64,000 nt of DNA from Hygrophila difformis (GCA_030278955.1 JAOANR010000003.1:61621628-61685627), one strand, 5' to 3'; counted from the first letter of the stretch, positions 22,901-33,022 are shown. Program-made: numbers and translations. The notes: generated from the sequence alone by a model not told the origin.

Positions 22901-23341
22901 GATGCAGTATTGCCAGCCGAAATAACAGTGCCGACTTTGAGAACAAGCCAGGCGGATTCGATGTCAGCCGAACAATATGATTGTGCGATGAAAGATGAGT
23001 TATTGGAGATAAATTCCAATCGGGTGCAAGCCTTTGAGAATTTGCAGAGGAATAAAGATATTGTGGCCGATTGGTACAATAAGCGAATTCGTCTTAAGCG
23101 GTTTGAAGTTGGAGACTTAGTTTGGAAAGTTATATGGCCGCCTAGGCAGAAGGACGGCCGATTAGGTAAGTGGAGTCCCAATTGGGAGGGACCATTTATT
23201 GTTCATACAAGATTACCGAATGGAGCGTACGTTTTGGTGGACGAAAATGGTGAGCAGATGTCAAATCCAGTTAATGCAAGATACATGAAGAAATATTATC
23301 CATCAGTATGGGATCAAACATTAAGCGATGCGAAAAAGTAA
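19943..23341 (+). CDS. Tat-lineage Pol: RT, two RNase H domains, integrase
   Basis: 1132 residues without interruption. RT blocks include VCIDFRNLN and the active site YIDD at residues 267-270. The first RNase H (about 410-500) contains LLAQEDDEGRDRAIYYLS. A second, cellular-type RNase H (about 563-690) keeps its acidic residues in FDGSKA, NQAEYKAL, KGDSQVVV and EVANELA. Integrase has the HHCC finger (HRAGKS...CTECQKHG), the catalytic acids in AMDIIG, LTDRGTVF and NGQAEATN, and a GPFIV C-terminal region. It copies element RNA into DNA and inserts it. Translation is in the +2 frame relative to gag, with start and stop overlapping, suggesting reinitiation or a frameshift. Confidence 0.95.
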   Translation: MMESQPNQATEFESAELGVSDDKAGWSDLIDAIPKRTPDFKAQDPLKMVNVGTDEHPREIPLSANLDQQMTGRFKEVLVEFKDCFAWDYTEMPGLERSIVEHRLPIKEGFRPHKQPARRAAPEIVPKIKEEIEKLLAAGFVRPAKYVEWLSNIVPVIKKNGKLRVCIDFRNLNIATPKDEYMMPIVDLLIDSAAKQGMLSFMDGYSGYNQIFMAEEDIHKTAFRCPGAIGIYEWVVMPFGLKNAGATYQRAMNYVFHDLIGDCVEVYIDDVMVRSKDIESHLNDLRKVFARMRLHGVKMNPAKCAFGVQAGNFLGFLVHNKGIEVDANKTRAIQEAKPPHDKKSLQKFLGKIGFLRRFLANAAGKSKPLTDLLRLKKEEEFKWGIDQQKAFEQLKQDLMNPPVLVPPILGRPLKLYIAAAEESIGALLAQEDDEGRDRAIYYLSRILRDAEVRYSPIHKLCLSLYHACQKLEYYIQPRQVIVVASVDIVKIMMNDPVSSRRMAKWAMKLNAYDLRYQPLRAMKGQIVADFLTDHVMHPITDDIDHQDRPKEVGEIGIVYLQPWVMTFDGSKAASGVGAGFTLQTPEGKIYKYFVQLPESYTNNQAEYKALISGLQRLIEEGVRAIIVKGDSQVVVQQLLGDFSVKSSQLIRLYEEAVTLLEEFDEVYIEYIPREKNEVANELAQHAAKYRLMPIAGNVEVRLAETEKAEWIKKIAQTLEDPSEANPAEKRKALDYVIIGGLLFKRAIDGILLRCVGEEDARRVMGEVHEGICGAHRAGKSMKWSIIRLGYYWPNMGPDCEKYARGCTECQKHGPIQKLPAEELHIMIKPWPFRGWAMDIIGKVHPSSSKRHEFVLVATDYFTKWAEAQAYVSISQEEVIEFIKRQLIYRFGIPQTILTDRGTVFVGEKVKAFADEYGIKIVHSSPYYPQGNGQAEATNKQLIGIIKKMIEDQPRKWHEKLSEALWAYRNAKTSATGFTPFRLTYGMDAVLPAEITVPTLRTSQADSMSAEQYDCAMKDELLEINSNRVQAFENLQRNKDIVADWYNKRIRLKRFEVGDLVWKVIWPPRQKDGRLGKWSPNWEGPFIVHTRLPNGAYVLVDENGEQMSNPVNARYMKKYYPSVWDQTLSDAKK

Positions 23342-23635
23342 AGATTTTATTGCATGAACGAATAAGTACAAAGAAGGTGCTACTTCGGCCGAAAGCGGCG
23401 TCGATAGCCCGAAATTACAATATACAAGGGAAACGTCCTATACTAAGCAGGCATATACAAGGGAAAGGTCCTTGAAAGACATTCAGCCTTGTAGAAATGC
23501 CGCTAAAACTATCGGCAACACAGAAGCGGGGCACAGTTGCTTGCCCCAGAACGGTATTGCCGATTTAAGTCCTACCACCGAACTTCTACTCTAGGATACG
23601 ATAGAACGAAAAGTACAACGTCCCAGAGGTAGAAG
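23342..23635 (+). other. Post-pol region of the Tat element
   Basis: Non-coding on the plus strand. It contains a tandem-like repeat of atatacaagggaaa (about 23420 and 23454). This would be the 3' flank of the small antisense gene. Confidence 0.5.
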
Positions 23636-24016
23636 TCAAACTCGGGTACAGCCGCCGCACGACCTCAGACAGAAGAAGGAGGAGTGCAGCGAGGCAGTCA
23701 CCCAAAAGCGGTGGAAGGGGGAAAGGAGGGAGGAATAACTAGGGGTAGTTATTCCCCCCATTAGAAAAGGTCCGACAGGATATGCATCCGCAAAGTCGAA
23801 AAGGGGCACATCAGCATAGCCGTCGAGACCTTCATTTGGAATAACATATAAAGATCCTCGCCCATGCGAACAGGGCGAAAAGAGCATTAGTTGAACTCGT
23901 GTTGCATAAGCAAGAAATTTTCGTATCACGTCTGGAAATCCTCGCACGAGAATGCTTGCCAAAGGCCACGGAGGAACTGGAGACAGAAAGTTGAACAAGG
24001 GAGAAGGGAGATCCAT
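23636..24016 (-). CDS. Small antisense ORF of the Tat element, unknown function
   Basis: 126 codons on the strand opposite gag-pol. The protein is not recognised: no clear domain, rich in Ser, Pro, Leu and Phe. Its ATG lies 58 nt downstream of a perfect TATAAATA on the same strand (24081-24074), followed by a pyrimidine-rich leader, so it looks like an independent transcription unit. It is downstream of and collinear with the larger antisense gene, so it could instead be the 3' part of a longer antisense transcript. Coding status is inferred from the TATA position and ORF only. Confidence 0.45.
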   Translation of the reverse strand: MDLPSPLFNFLSPVPPWPLASILVRGFPDVIRKFLAYATRVQLMLFSPCSHGRGSLYVIPNEGLDGYADVPLFDFADAYPVGPFLMGGITTPSYSSLLSPFHRFWVTASLHSSFFCLRSCGGCTRV

Positions 24017-24073
24017 ATTATTATAAGAAAAAGGGAAAAAAGGAAGTGATAGATAAGCGTCAACAATGCCGGG

Positions 24074-24081
24074 TATTTATA
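24074..24081 (-). promoter_or_regulatory. TATA box of the small antisense ORF
   Basis: On the minus strand the context reads cctataaataccc, 58 nt upstream of the ATG at 24016. Confidence 0.6.
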
Positions 24082-24388
24082 GGAAAAGATAAGTGCTTGG
24101 CGGAAGAAACGGTCAATAGTAAATGTTATTTATGGGAAAACGTTACAGCTGATTCCCGGAAAAAGCTGCTAATATTCAGAAATCAGCAATAAAGGAGACC
24201 GAAAACAATGGAATTAACGGGATACGAATCGCATTACAAAAGATGCAAAAGATACGAATCCAAGTACAATGTATCGGCCAACATAGTCTAAAAAAGGCCG
24301 ATTACAGCTGTCAAGAAAGGGAAAAGTGGCCGAAATTTACACTTGACAAAGGACAAGTCAAAACACAGAACTGATATATAAAGACAAA

Positions 24389-27300
24389 TTAGTGGTCTTC
24401 CTGGTCGTCAACAGGAACAGCATCATCCAAGCCTCGCGAAGTGGCGGTAGTAGGATTAGCCGAAGACGTCATCAGATTCGGACTTGCCGAGGAAGAAGGA
24501 CCAGCAGTTTCGCCAGGAGGGAGATGAACGGTCGATGAACCAGCACCACAGGAAGCACCAGTTTTCCCTAGAAGAGAAGAAGAAAAGGAGGAATAATGAG
24601 TAAAAGAGCAGAAAAGAAGAAAAACCACAATAGGAAATGGAAGAGAACAGAGTACCTGAAGGAATAATTGGCAAAGGTGGGTTATCGCCCGAAGGGGAGG
24701 ACTCTATTTCGGAAGGGTCCAAAGGAAATAAGACATGTGGAGAAAGGACTTGAACCACACTTTGCCCACCAAGGCTCTTGATGGCCGAATCCAGTTGACC
24801 AACTAGAGACTGGGTTTCGGCCCATTTTTCTTGGAAAGTACCAATAATGTAATCGTTGAAACTGATCCGCATGGCCAAATAAGAAGCATCCTCCTGAGAG
24901 TCTAAGATTTTGGCCCTAGGAGCTTCGGCCGATTGACGAAGGATTTTGATCGATTGTTTCAGATCGGCCGATTTTCGCTTAGTGTGAGCCAAAGTTAATT
25001 CCAAATCCTTCTCTTGTCGCTGGAGCTTGGCTATCTCAGCCCGAATCAGAGCAAGATCCTCGGACTGTTTAAGTTCCTGAGATTCCACTTCAGACAGTTT
25101 ACTCATTTGAGCCCGATACTCTGCAGAATAATTGTCAAAGATGGCTCGTGAAGAGGCTGCAGCCTCACGTTCGGCGGCAAGCTTATGTCGCATTTTTAAG
25201 TGAGCCAGGAGTTCCTGATCCATTGAGAGGACGGACTTCGTAATCATCTGAAGAGTACCATTCAGATTCAGAGATACCATCTCGTCATGAAATTGCTGCT
25301 CAAGATGGGACAAGAGAATAAGGATCGATTTAGGGTTGACGAATTCCACGTCAGATTGTCGGCCGATTAGATTACATAGCCTGGCCAGACAATCACCAAG
25401 GTGAGTAGAAAGATCCGACGGACGAGAAACCAGAGACGCGGGAGAAAAGAAATCGTCCAAGACATGCCGATCAGGAAATGGCGATAAAGGGACATGATCG
25501 GCAGGGGTTTCATCAGCAGCCATACCACTAGGTAGGGGGCCAGACGGTTTCGGAACAACTAAGGGTGAAGGTGTGGCAGAATCCGTAATAAGCTGAGGAC
25601 GATCGACCGAAAGAGGGACGGAAGGGTCGGCCGAAGTAGAGCTTGCAATCAAAACCCGAGGGGTAACAGCAGAAGAACTAGCGGAAACAGCCAAATTACT
25701 GGTACTGGCCGATGTGCGAAATTCGGCTACCGGAGGAGCCGATACCACAGTTGGAAGTGGTTGAACATCGGGTTGTGGCAAAATAGGTGGGACCTGACAA
25801 GAATAAGAAAAAGGAATTAGTCGAAGGAAAGGAGCCTGGAAAAGGAGAAAAACAGTGTAACGAACCGCAAAAAGGGAGGCAGGGATTCTGCCAAGCGGTG
25901 AATGAGATGAACGCCTCCTGGTCTGAGTAGGAGGGAGAAAGTCGACGAGAGAGGCCGAAGGCGAAGCAGGCCTTTTTCGACCAGGTTCTGAAGTAGAGGA
26001 GCAAGGAACATCTGAAGAAATCGGATAAGTGAGACATAAAGGAAAAGGAACGAGCAACGACCGAAGAAGAAAGGAAAAGAAAAGAAACATACCTGGGCGA
26101 GAAGCGGAAGACGAACCGAGAATGCGCTGAGGAGTGGAACCCGGAGATGATAAAGGGACAGAAGAGAATGCCAGAATAGGAGAGAAACCACCCCTCCGCA
26201 GAACTGAATCGAGGTTGGCACTAAAAAAGACGCCAGCAACACCGTTCCACCAAGACTGGAAACGGGAGGTAACGGACCCTGGACGAACAGCAAACTTCCA
26301 AACCTTGAAGGAGATCAAACGTTTGTGATAGAGGGAGCATTGCTGACGACTGGTAGAAGCAGAGAGGCGTCTAACGGCTCTGAGGGCCTCCACTAAGTCT
26401 TGACCAAAGCCGAATTGGCGGCTAACCAGATGGGGATTGTAAACTTCAAAAGGAATAGCAGACTTGGCAGAAACAAATGTGGAACCATTGAAGATCGGGC
26501 GGGGTAATATACACCTGTTCCATATTTGAGCAAAAGCCAAAGGAAGAGGAGTCCCGAAGGGGGAAGTAACAATATTCCTGACCCAAGCAAAGTCAGCTTT
26601 CCGGTAGTGATAATGAGAAAAGGCTTGTTCGACAGTACGACCCAGGAAATAGTTGATCCAGTGAGGGATCGACAAAGGAGGAAGGGGTGCTCTAAGAAGA
26701 TCAGGAGCGATAAAATGGTTAGGACGAATATCATGGGGAGGAAATTGGGAAATGTCGCGAAAATGTCAAACCAACCACAAGTAAAGGAACCATAACGGGC
26801 CACGGGCTTTATCAGACGAACCTTTTTCCCAACCCGACACAGTAGCCGAAATACCCGCATACAGATGAGCGAGGAAGAAATCGGCTGAAGGCAGGGTCAC
26901 ATGATTAAGAAGTGCCGAAGCAAAAGAGTGTGTTTCGAGGAGGACACCCTTGGAAGGAATACACCAGAAGAATTTCGTAAGGAAATACATCATAAAAGCA
27001 AGAGGCTCTGAAGGGTGTGGAGCAGGCGAAATAGGATCACTCTGATGGGAAACGATCCAATTAGCAAAGGAATCGCCAGAGGAAAAGCCAGTATTTTTCT
27101 CCTTGGGCAACGACATAATGGCGAGGTTATCCCCACGAACAGAGAGGCCAAGGAGAAGTTTCACGTCCTGAATGGTGGGAGTCATCATCCCCCAAGGGAA
27201 ACAAAAACAGTTCACAGAAGGATTCCAGAAGCAAAGAAGGGCCTGAATAGGGCGAAGATCTGTGGGAAGTGGCAAGGTACTAAGGGAAATCATACGGTAG

Positions 27301-27617
27301 ACATATGACTTATGCCAAGAGTCACGACAGTGGGGTTCGAGGTGATGATACCACGCCACATAATCAGGAGAGGGCGAAGACCAATTGGCGAAAGATGAAG
27401 GGAAAAGCTTGGAAGAGAAACAAGGCTCATATAGAAGAACGGAACGATTATCAAAGATCCGAGCAGTACATTCATCGATATCTTCAGGAATGCCCAACGG
27501 ACCTAAGGAATAGAAGCCCTCAGGCAAGAGACGAACTGCGGAATGAGAAGCGAAAGAGTTCTCAATTCTGAGAAGATCAGCAGAAAGAGCAGTAACAGGG
27601 GCAGAGGGATTTTCCAT
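24389..27617 (-). pseudogene. Antisense spliced gene: plant mobile domain protein with coiled-coil tail (one nonsense codon)
   Basis: Antisense to the retrotransposon. ATG at 27617; exons 27617-26093, 26011-25866, 25793-24656 and 24567-24389; introns of 81, 72 and 88 nt, all GT-AG and phase-consistent, for 995 codons. The N-terminal ~400 residues resemble the plant mobile domain (FPWGMMTPTIQDVKLLLGL near residue 150; later FEVYNPHLVSRQFGFGQ). This domain occurs in MAIL/MAIN-type proteins and transposon proteins. A Ser/Pro-rich middle and a ~150-residue coiled coil (RAEIAKLQRQEKDLELTL) follow, then a short acidic end (DDQEDH). One in-frame TGA (26766-26768, codon 284) interrupts an otherwise open frame. 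The last intron is essential: without it the final exon is out of frame. The donor of intron 2 is weak (GTTCGT). Confidence 0.8.
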
Positions 27618-27689
27618 CGGAGAAAGTGGAAAGAGAGAGAGATAGAGGAGAAGTTGGAAAGGCAGTTCACTCCGAGTACGTGGTGGGCT

Positions 27690-27698
27690 ATGTAAATA
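27690..27698 (-). promoter_or_regulatory. Possible TATA-like element of the antisense gene
   Basis: tatttacatag on the minus strand, about 73 nt upstream of the ATG at 27617 and still outside the LTR. It is weaker than the consensus. Confidence 0.35.
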
Positions 27699-27814
27699 GG
27701 GGAATGATGGAGAGCATCCTCGAGAAGAAGAAAATAACCGCCAAAAGGAAGAAGAAAGGGAGGTTACTTGGGCTCTTTCGCATGGAAGCAATTCGCCCAA
27801 GTATGGAGGGCATC

Positions 27815-28461
27815 TGTTGGGGCCATACGGAATAATGGGCCGCGAAAGGGCTATTGGGCCATAAGACATGGGCCGGAAGAAAGAGGAAGTCCAAAAAGAA
27901 GATGGGCTCAAGATTGGTGAGGCCGAAAGTGCATAGTAAACCAAAGGGAGGAAATCGAAGCTGAGGAAGGTTTCGGCCGAAATGGGAAGAAATAGCCGAA
28001 ACCTAAGCAATCGAATTAAAGGGAGAAATAATTCGGCTCAGAGGAGTTAGCCGGAGAGCGGTTATTCCAGCTCCGGCTATAAATAGGGGTCGACGCACTC
28101 AAAATCAGAGAGATCAATCCAACCCCCAAATTACTTTTATCAATTTTAATTCCTTGTTATCTTTACTGCTTTCTTTACAGCTTTCCTTAGAATCTAGCCT
28201 AGTTTGTAGCGGTTACCATTTCCAAATCCACCGTTGCTCCTTAGCAGCTGGTAGTTTGGTTTTCTGTTTTTGGTGAATTCCGCCGTTGTTTCTTAACAAC
28301 AGGCAGATTCTCCGTTGTATCGTGTTATTGTTGATCAATTCAAGGAAGATTCATTCAATTGTGGGCGCATTATTGTTAATCCGAACCCGTAATCGGTTTG
28401 ATCCTTTTCCGATAGCCTCCCTTGAGGAGAAAAAGGTCATTGGCTACACCAGAGCCAAACA
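27815..28461 (+). repeat. 3' LTR of the Tat-lineage element
   Basis: 647 bp, lacking the 13-bp duplication of the 5' LTR. Preceded by the purine-rich tatggagggcatc. Confidence 0.95.
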
Positions 28462-28740
28462 CTTTGCAACATTAACAGGAGGAGCGTCAAGCTCCCTTTT
28501 TTATATGGAGATGGTACATAAATAATATATAAATTTTTTTATAATTCTTTAAAAAAAATTGTAATTTATTTATCACTAATGTTCATATTTCAAGTCATTA
28601 GAAAAAAACACAAAATAATTTATTTTGGTTTTATCGTTAAAAAAGGTTTAATCCCGATTGCCACCAAAGCCATTAAATTTAAAAGACAAAATATTTCAAG
28701 TCAAATTAATTATCTTTGTCCAGATATTCAAGTAGGCGCC

Positions 28741-28915
28741 GGGGATGAGGACCTAGCCCAAGCGGTTAAGTCCCTTGACTTCCAACGGAAGGTTGGAGGT
28801 TCGATTCCCACCGGCCCCCTATCCCTCCCTTTATTTTCCCTTTGTAATTGTGTGGCATGGGCTCCCACCACCCCTTTCCAGGCCTTCAATGGCTCCTCAA
28901 AAAAAAAAAAAAAAC
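28741..28915 (+). mobile_element. SINE (family 1), complete copy
   Basis: A-box-like tagcccaagcgg at about 28754 and B-box ggttcgattcc at about 28799; body ending in ggctcc plus an A15-like tail. The target-site duplication is taggcgcc (28733-28740 and 28916-28923). Nearly identical to the copy at 2164-2332. Confidence 0.9.
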
Positions 28916-28923
28916 TAGGCGCC

Positions 28924-30019
28924 GTGGGAATTCATCAACAATGTACTATCTGTAGCTAAAACTCTGTTGATTAATTTAGTATATAATTTAAATTATTTCT
29001 TCTCTCGTAGTACTACTACAATGCAAGCTACTAATAATTATTATCTGGAAACAATTACATTTATTATGAAAACACCTTTGGTTGCATAAATTAAATTAAA
29101 TACTCCACATTCAATGCCCATAACGATATTAATTATTAGCCATACACTAAGGTCATCATGTGCTTCACTTCTGTCGGCACATGACACGGCCACCCCCACT
29201 TTCATTTCTACTGGAGTATTTCCCCTATTTGCATTTTATTTATTTTCGAAAATTATTTAATCTGTTTAAAAATCATTTGCTTCAGTACAATTATTATTAT
29301 TATTATTATTATTATACACTATTACCCTTAATTAAATAGTACTTATTATTTGAAATTTAATAAATTTTCGTTGATGTGACACATTACACATAATACAATT
29401 ATGAATTAGACAGCGGAAAAATAGAATAACATAAGCAATGTTTACAAGTCAAAGCGATCCAAGAAATTCAGCAAAATGTCTGTTCTCAGATTTCGCATTT
29501 GATTTGAAATAATGACACTTGACTTGTAATAATAATAATGGTCATTCACATTAACCAAATTAAAAATTACATTTGTACTGCTATTAATCAATTAACCTAA
29601 AGAAAAAAGATTAAAGTGTGGCATTTTTTTATTCTGCGGTTTTTAATAATAATTGCAGTGTAATATTTTCCTAACACCTTTTTTCCCGTCAACGATACAC
29701 GAATGCATTTTTCAAATATCATTTCATCATTATTAGAAAGAAAATAATAATGCACATGTAATAACGTGTGAGGATTACTTTCTAGCTACCTACAAGTATT
29801 TTGTTTTTGTTTTTATATATGTAATTTTTGCTATCATTTGATGTCTGAATGAGGGATGGACAGACGGCCATCGCTTCATATTTGATGTATTTTAATCCCA
29901 CGATTAAAATTTAACATAGGGATTTGTCTAAATCTTATATGCAATAATTAGTTTCGGGCCATTATTTCGTATTTGATTATTTCAATATAATGCTGATTTA
30001 TACCAACAGTAGTTGTCTT
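28924..30019. other. Intergenic region, no gene seen
   Basis: AT-rich with a (TTA)n run near 29289-29315 and scattered AT-rich repeats. No supportable gene. Confidence 0.5.
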
Positions 30020-30176
30020 GATCAGTGGATTTGGACTCAAATTGCTTAAGCAATGTTTCGTCTTCGAGCTTTGTATATGCAAAAAATTGCTTTGGGAGAG
30101 ACATCCTTCATTTCTCATGCAGATCCTCGATAGATTAGTATTAGGTCCAATTGTCATGGGATACCCGATTATTCAA
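30020..30176 (+). mobile_element. SINE family 2 relic
   Basis: Keeps gcttaagcaa, a tctttgg-like block (gctttgggagagacatcc), the cagatcctcgatagattagt block, gtccaat and gggatacccg with a short A tail. These blocks match the complete copy at 32731-32919. Confidence 0.6.
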
Positions 30177-30237
30177 AAAAATATATACATATAATTCTGA
30201 TTTTTTTTTCTTTTTTTTTTTTTCTTCCAACACGTTT

Positions 30238-30409
30238 CACTACAAGAATTTTCTGTTTTAGCGACCGAATAAATTTGATAAAATTCGGTAGCTAAAGGGG
30301 TTAGCGACCGAATTTGCGACCGAAATTCGTTAGCAACCATAATTTTAGCGACCGAAACTCGTTAGCTACCACAAATTTAGCGACCGAATCCGGATTTTTT
30401 CTAGTAGTG
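30238..30409. mobile_element. CACTA-type MITE
   Basis: 172 bp beginning CACTACAAGAA and ending TTTCTAGTAGTG, with a 3-bp ttt duplication on both sides (30235-30237, 30410-30412), as CACTA transposons make. Subterminal tagcgaccga is repeated at least five times in 110 bp, like transposase binding sites. No coding capacity. Confidence 0.85.
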
Positions 30410-31089
30410 TTTGCCATGATAATCTTTTCCAGAAAATATTACGTCGTTTTATAATTAGAAATCTACACGTGTATAAGTAGAAAATATATAGTTTATTATA
30501 CTAGTTGTATTGTTTTTATTTTGTTCTTTGTACATGTAAGATAATCTTGATGAAAACAATACTCTTTAAAATGACGTACATAAGGACCGATGAAATTCGA
30601 ACTCATGGGCTCATGGCACGAGTCTAGAGAAACTAATAAAATTATTGGTAAGTCTAAAGATTTAGATTTTGAACCTCTCAAAAAAATTATTTCGCCCGTA
30701 ATTTACATTTCAGGCATATCATTAATTATTTTATTAGTAATTATATTGTAAATATTAAAATAATGAGGACCAACTGTGTTAAACACAAATATTAGATAAT
30801 AAATGGTTTCAAAAAGGGATTAAGAGTTTAGTTGAAAAAAAGAAAAGAAGAAGTTTAGGCCTAAAAATATACCCTAAACAAAAAGTCAATTGACAAAACT
30901 GGTCAACACTAATGGCTACAGGCTACAGCCTACAATTACCAAATCAACCCTCTTCACACATACGGAGCAACCCATCCTCATTAAGGGCATTCTCGTCATT
31001 TCGCACGCCACGCCCCGCGTATATTATTACCTAAAATCCCAGGTTGGATTCATCTTCCTGTCCAAAAAACCTGCCCAGATTATATTATT
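30410..31089. other. Intergenic region and CLE promoter
   Basis: No gene seen. A TATA-like gtatattatt lies at about 31018-31027, 63-72 nt before the CLE start codon. Confidence 0.5.
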
Positions 31090-31362
31090 ATGACACTCCA
31101 TAGCTCCCCCTCTCTTCTCCTCATCGCCATGATCGTCGTCATCTCCACCGTCCATTCCTCCCACGGCCGCGATTATCCGGCCACCGAAACCCTAATCCAC
31201 CCTCCATCCATTTCCCACTCCCAATTCTCCTGGTTCCAATTCCCCGGGAGCACCGCCGCCGCCGCAACACCGCCTATGAAGCAGCCCGTCAACGGCGGTG
31301 ATTCGATTTTCCGAGAATCACACCGGAAAACCCCCGGCGGGCCCAATCCATTGCACAATTGA
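31090..31362 (+). CDS. CLE-family signalling peptide precursor
   Basis: A single exon of 90 codons. Residues 1-26 form a signal peptide (short N-region, then LLLIAMIVVIS, cleavage near HSSHG). A variable middle follows, and the protein ends exactly in a CLE dodecapeptide, RKTPGGPNPLHN (79-90). The conserved positions R1, P4, G6, P7, N8, P9, L10, H11 and N12 are all present; T at position 3 is unusual. CLE peptides are cut out after secretion, often hydroxylated and arabinosylated on proline 7, and bind CLV1/BAM-type receptor kinases to regulate meristems or vasculature. Which CLE orthologue this is cannot be told from the peptide alone. Confidence 0.88.
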   Translation: MTLHSSPSLLLIAMIVVISTVHSSHGRDYPATETLIHPPSISHSQFSWFQFPGSTAAAATPPMKQPVNGGDSIFRESHRKTPGGPNPLHN

Positions 31363-32099
31363 GATCGGAGATGAAATCCTGATTTCTTCAACTAGGGTTT
31401 TCTCTGCAGGCCAGTTTGTTCTTCTTTTTTTTTTTTTTTTTTTCCCTAAAGAATTTTTTTTTTTTAATTCTTATTTCTTGTTTTAAAATTTTGATTTAGA
31501 GATGTATACACTTTGATGTTGATAATTTTAGGTGTAGGGTACAAGAAACTGTGTGAAATATATATATATGTATACAGGGTATAATGAACAGATTTCTCTG
31601 AATGTTTTTGTTGCTAGTTAATATTATGATCAGTGATCATAAAGATGAAGATTTCAATTTTTTATTACACTATCTTTTTTTACCAGAATTGGCACATTAT
31701 ATTTCATTTTCATTTTTTTATTTTTAATTTAGATGACATGAGAGTATTGACAGACTTTCAATGTCATTGAGACGTCTATAAAACTTTTTGTTTCTTACCT
31801 ATCAGTGGGTGCCAAATTTCGCATAATGCCAAAAGGGGGTTCAGAAATTTCCTATTATTATAGTACGTAGTTTTTATATTTAGGTATTTAATATATAAAT
31901 ATTATTATATGCCTCTCAGCACCAATCAATTTTTTACTAATGGGATACGCCAAAAAAAAATGTTACTATTGGGGATATATATGCCAAGTTCTCAAACTAA
32001 CAAAATTTGGCAATTTAAGAATTGTTGTAATTACATAATTAATTCAGTATGAAGTAGTGAGACAAATAATGTTTCATCTGGCCCTTAATGCATATGGTT

Positions 32100-32140
<41 letters not shown>

Positions 32141-32719
32141 CATGCATGATGCATATGTCCGGACACATACACATTTATGTATCTACATTTGTTTCAATTA
32201 AGCTATCATGCCACGTCATGATTAGATATGGAAACAGCTTCAAAGTTATGCATTTTACAAGTATTAATTAAATATTTGAAATCCCTTCAATTAAATGTAC
32301 TAGCTCTAATAATGATTTTATTTTTTGGAATCAATGTAAAGGAGAATTATTGGGGGAGGAAAAATAATCAACTGGTGGAGAGAAAAAATTGTTGAGTGGT
32401 GAAAATTCATCAGGCATTGAAATGGAATGAATTATAAGAGGGGTTAAATTATTTAGGGATATATATTTAATATAATTAATTAGGAAAGTGATTGTACCAT
32501 CTAACGAGTTAACAATTTACATAATTAAATACAATCATATAATACATATATATATATATATTCATGGTTACATTATTAAATATAATAAAATACACCCTTA
32601 AATAACTAAGCTCAATGGGGAAAAAAGTCATATGTAGTGGATTGATAATGCATAAGGTTCCTATATCATTTTTCAATTAATTATTTTATTATAGATGTAT
32701 GTATGTATGATTAAAAATA
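31363..32719. other. Region downstream of CLE, no gene seen
   Basis: AT-rich. T-run at about 31423-31443; (ATT)n microsatellite at about 32103-32140. Confidence 0.5.
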
Positions 32720-32730
32720 GGTTGACAACC

Positions 32731-32919
32731 ACGAAACGCAGTTGGCCTGAGTAATATGGTGCTCTGACAGCTTAAGCAAAAGCCTCGAGTTCGAGTGTAT
32801 GCAAAATTTTTCTTTGGGGAATGTAACCCTTCAATGCCCACCAGATTCCTTAGAGATAAATATTGAGTTCAATGTGGTCTGGAGATACCCGGTAAACGCA
32901 AAAAAAAAAAAAAAAAGTT
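32731..32919 (+). mobile_element. SINE (family 2), complete copy
   Basis: A-box-like gttggcctgagtaa (32741) and B-box-like gagttcgagtg (32787), body ending in ggagatacccgg, and an A16-like tail. Perfect 11-bp target-site duplication ggttgacaacc (32720-32730 and 32920-32930). Different from family 1 in sequence and length. Confidence 0.88.
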
Positions 32920-33019
32920 GGTTGACAACCTCAATCAATCCCAAAATTAATCATAATAAATGGGAAAATACAGTACATTTTTTAGGGTCTTAATTAGCCA
33001 CAGACCTGATGTGAAATTA

Positions 33020-33022
<3 letters not shown>

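Larger units (their letters stand above)
15894..28461 (+). mobile_element. 12.6-kb Ty3/Gypsy retrotransposon, Tat lineage, with antisense genes
   Basis: LTRs 15894-16553 and 27815-28461 begin TGTTGGGG and end AACA. The target-site duplication is 5 bp with one mismatch (ctctg at 15889-15893, ctttg at 28462-28466). Gene order is gag-protease, then RT, RNase H, a second RNase H and integrase, followed by 4.5 kb before the 3' LTR that is coding only on the opposite strand. The second RNase H and extra antisense ORFs are known marks of the Tat group (Ogre, Retand, RIRE2-like). Gag and pol are both open, so the copy is young. Confidence 0.95.

Noticed and set aside
26393..26860. 155-codon ORF overlapping the antisense gene in another frame
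   Set aside because: The mobile-domain frame is better supported on both sides; this is a shadow.
27688..28010. Upstream extension of the antisense gene into the 3' LTR
   Set aside because: The frame is open by chance into the LTR and the same ORF piece exists in the 5' LTR; the ATG at 27617 outside the LTR follows a leader and is preferred.
28741..28820. Possible tRNA gene (A- and B-box sequences)
   Set aside because: The boxes belong to a SINE with oligo-A tail and target-site duplication; no cloverleaf with acceptor stem can be formed from what follows.
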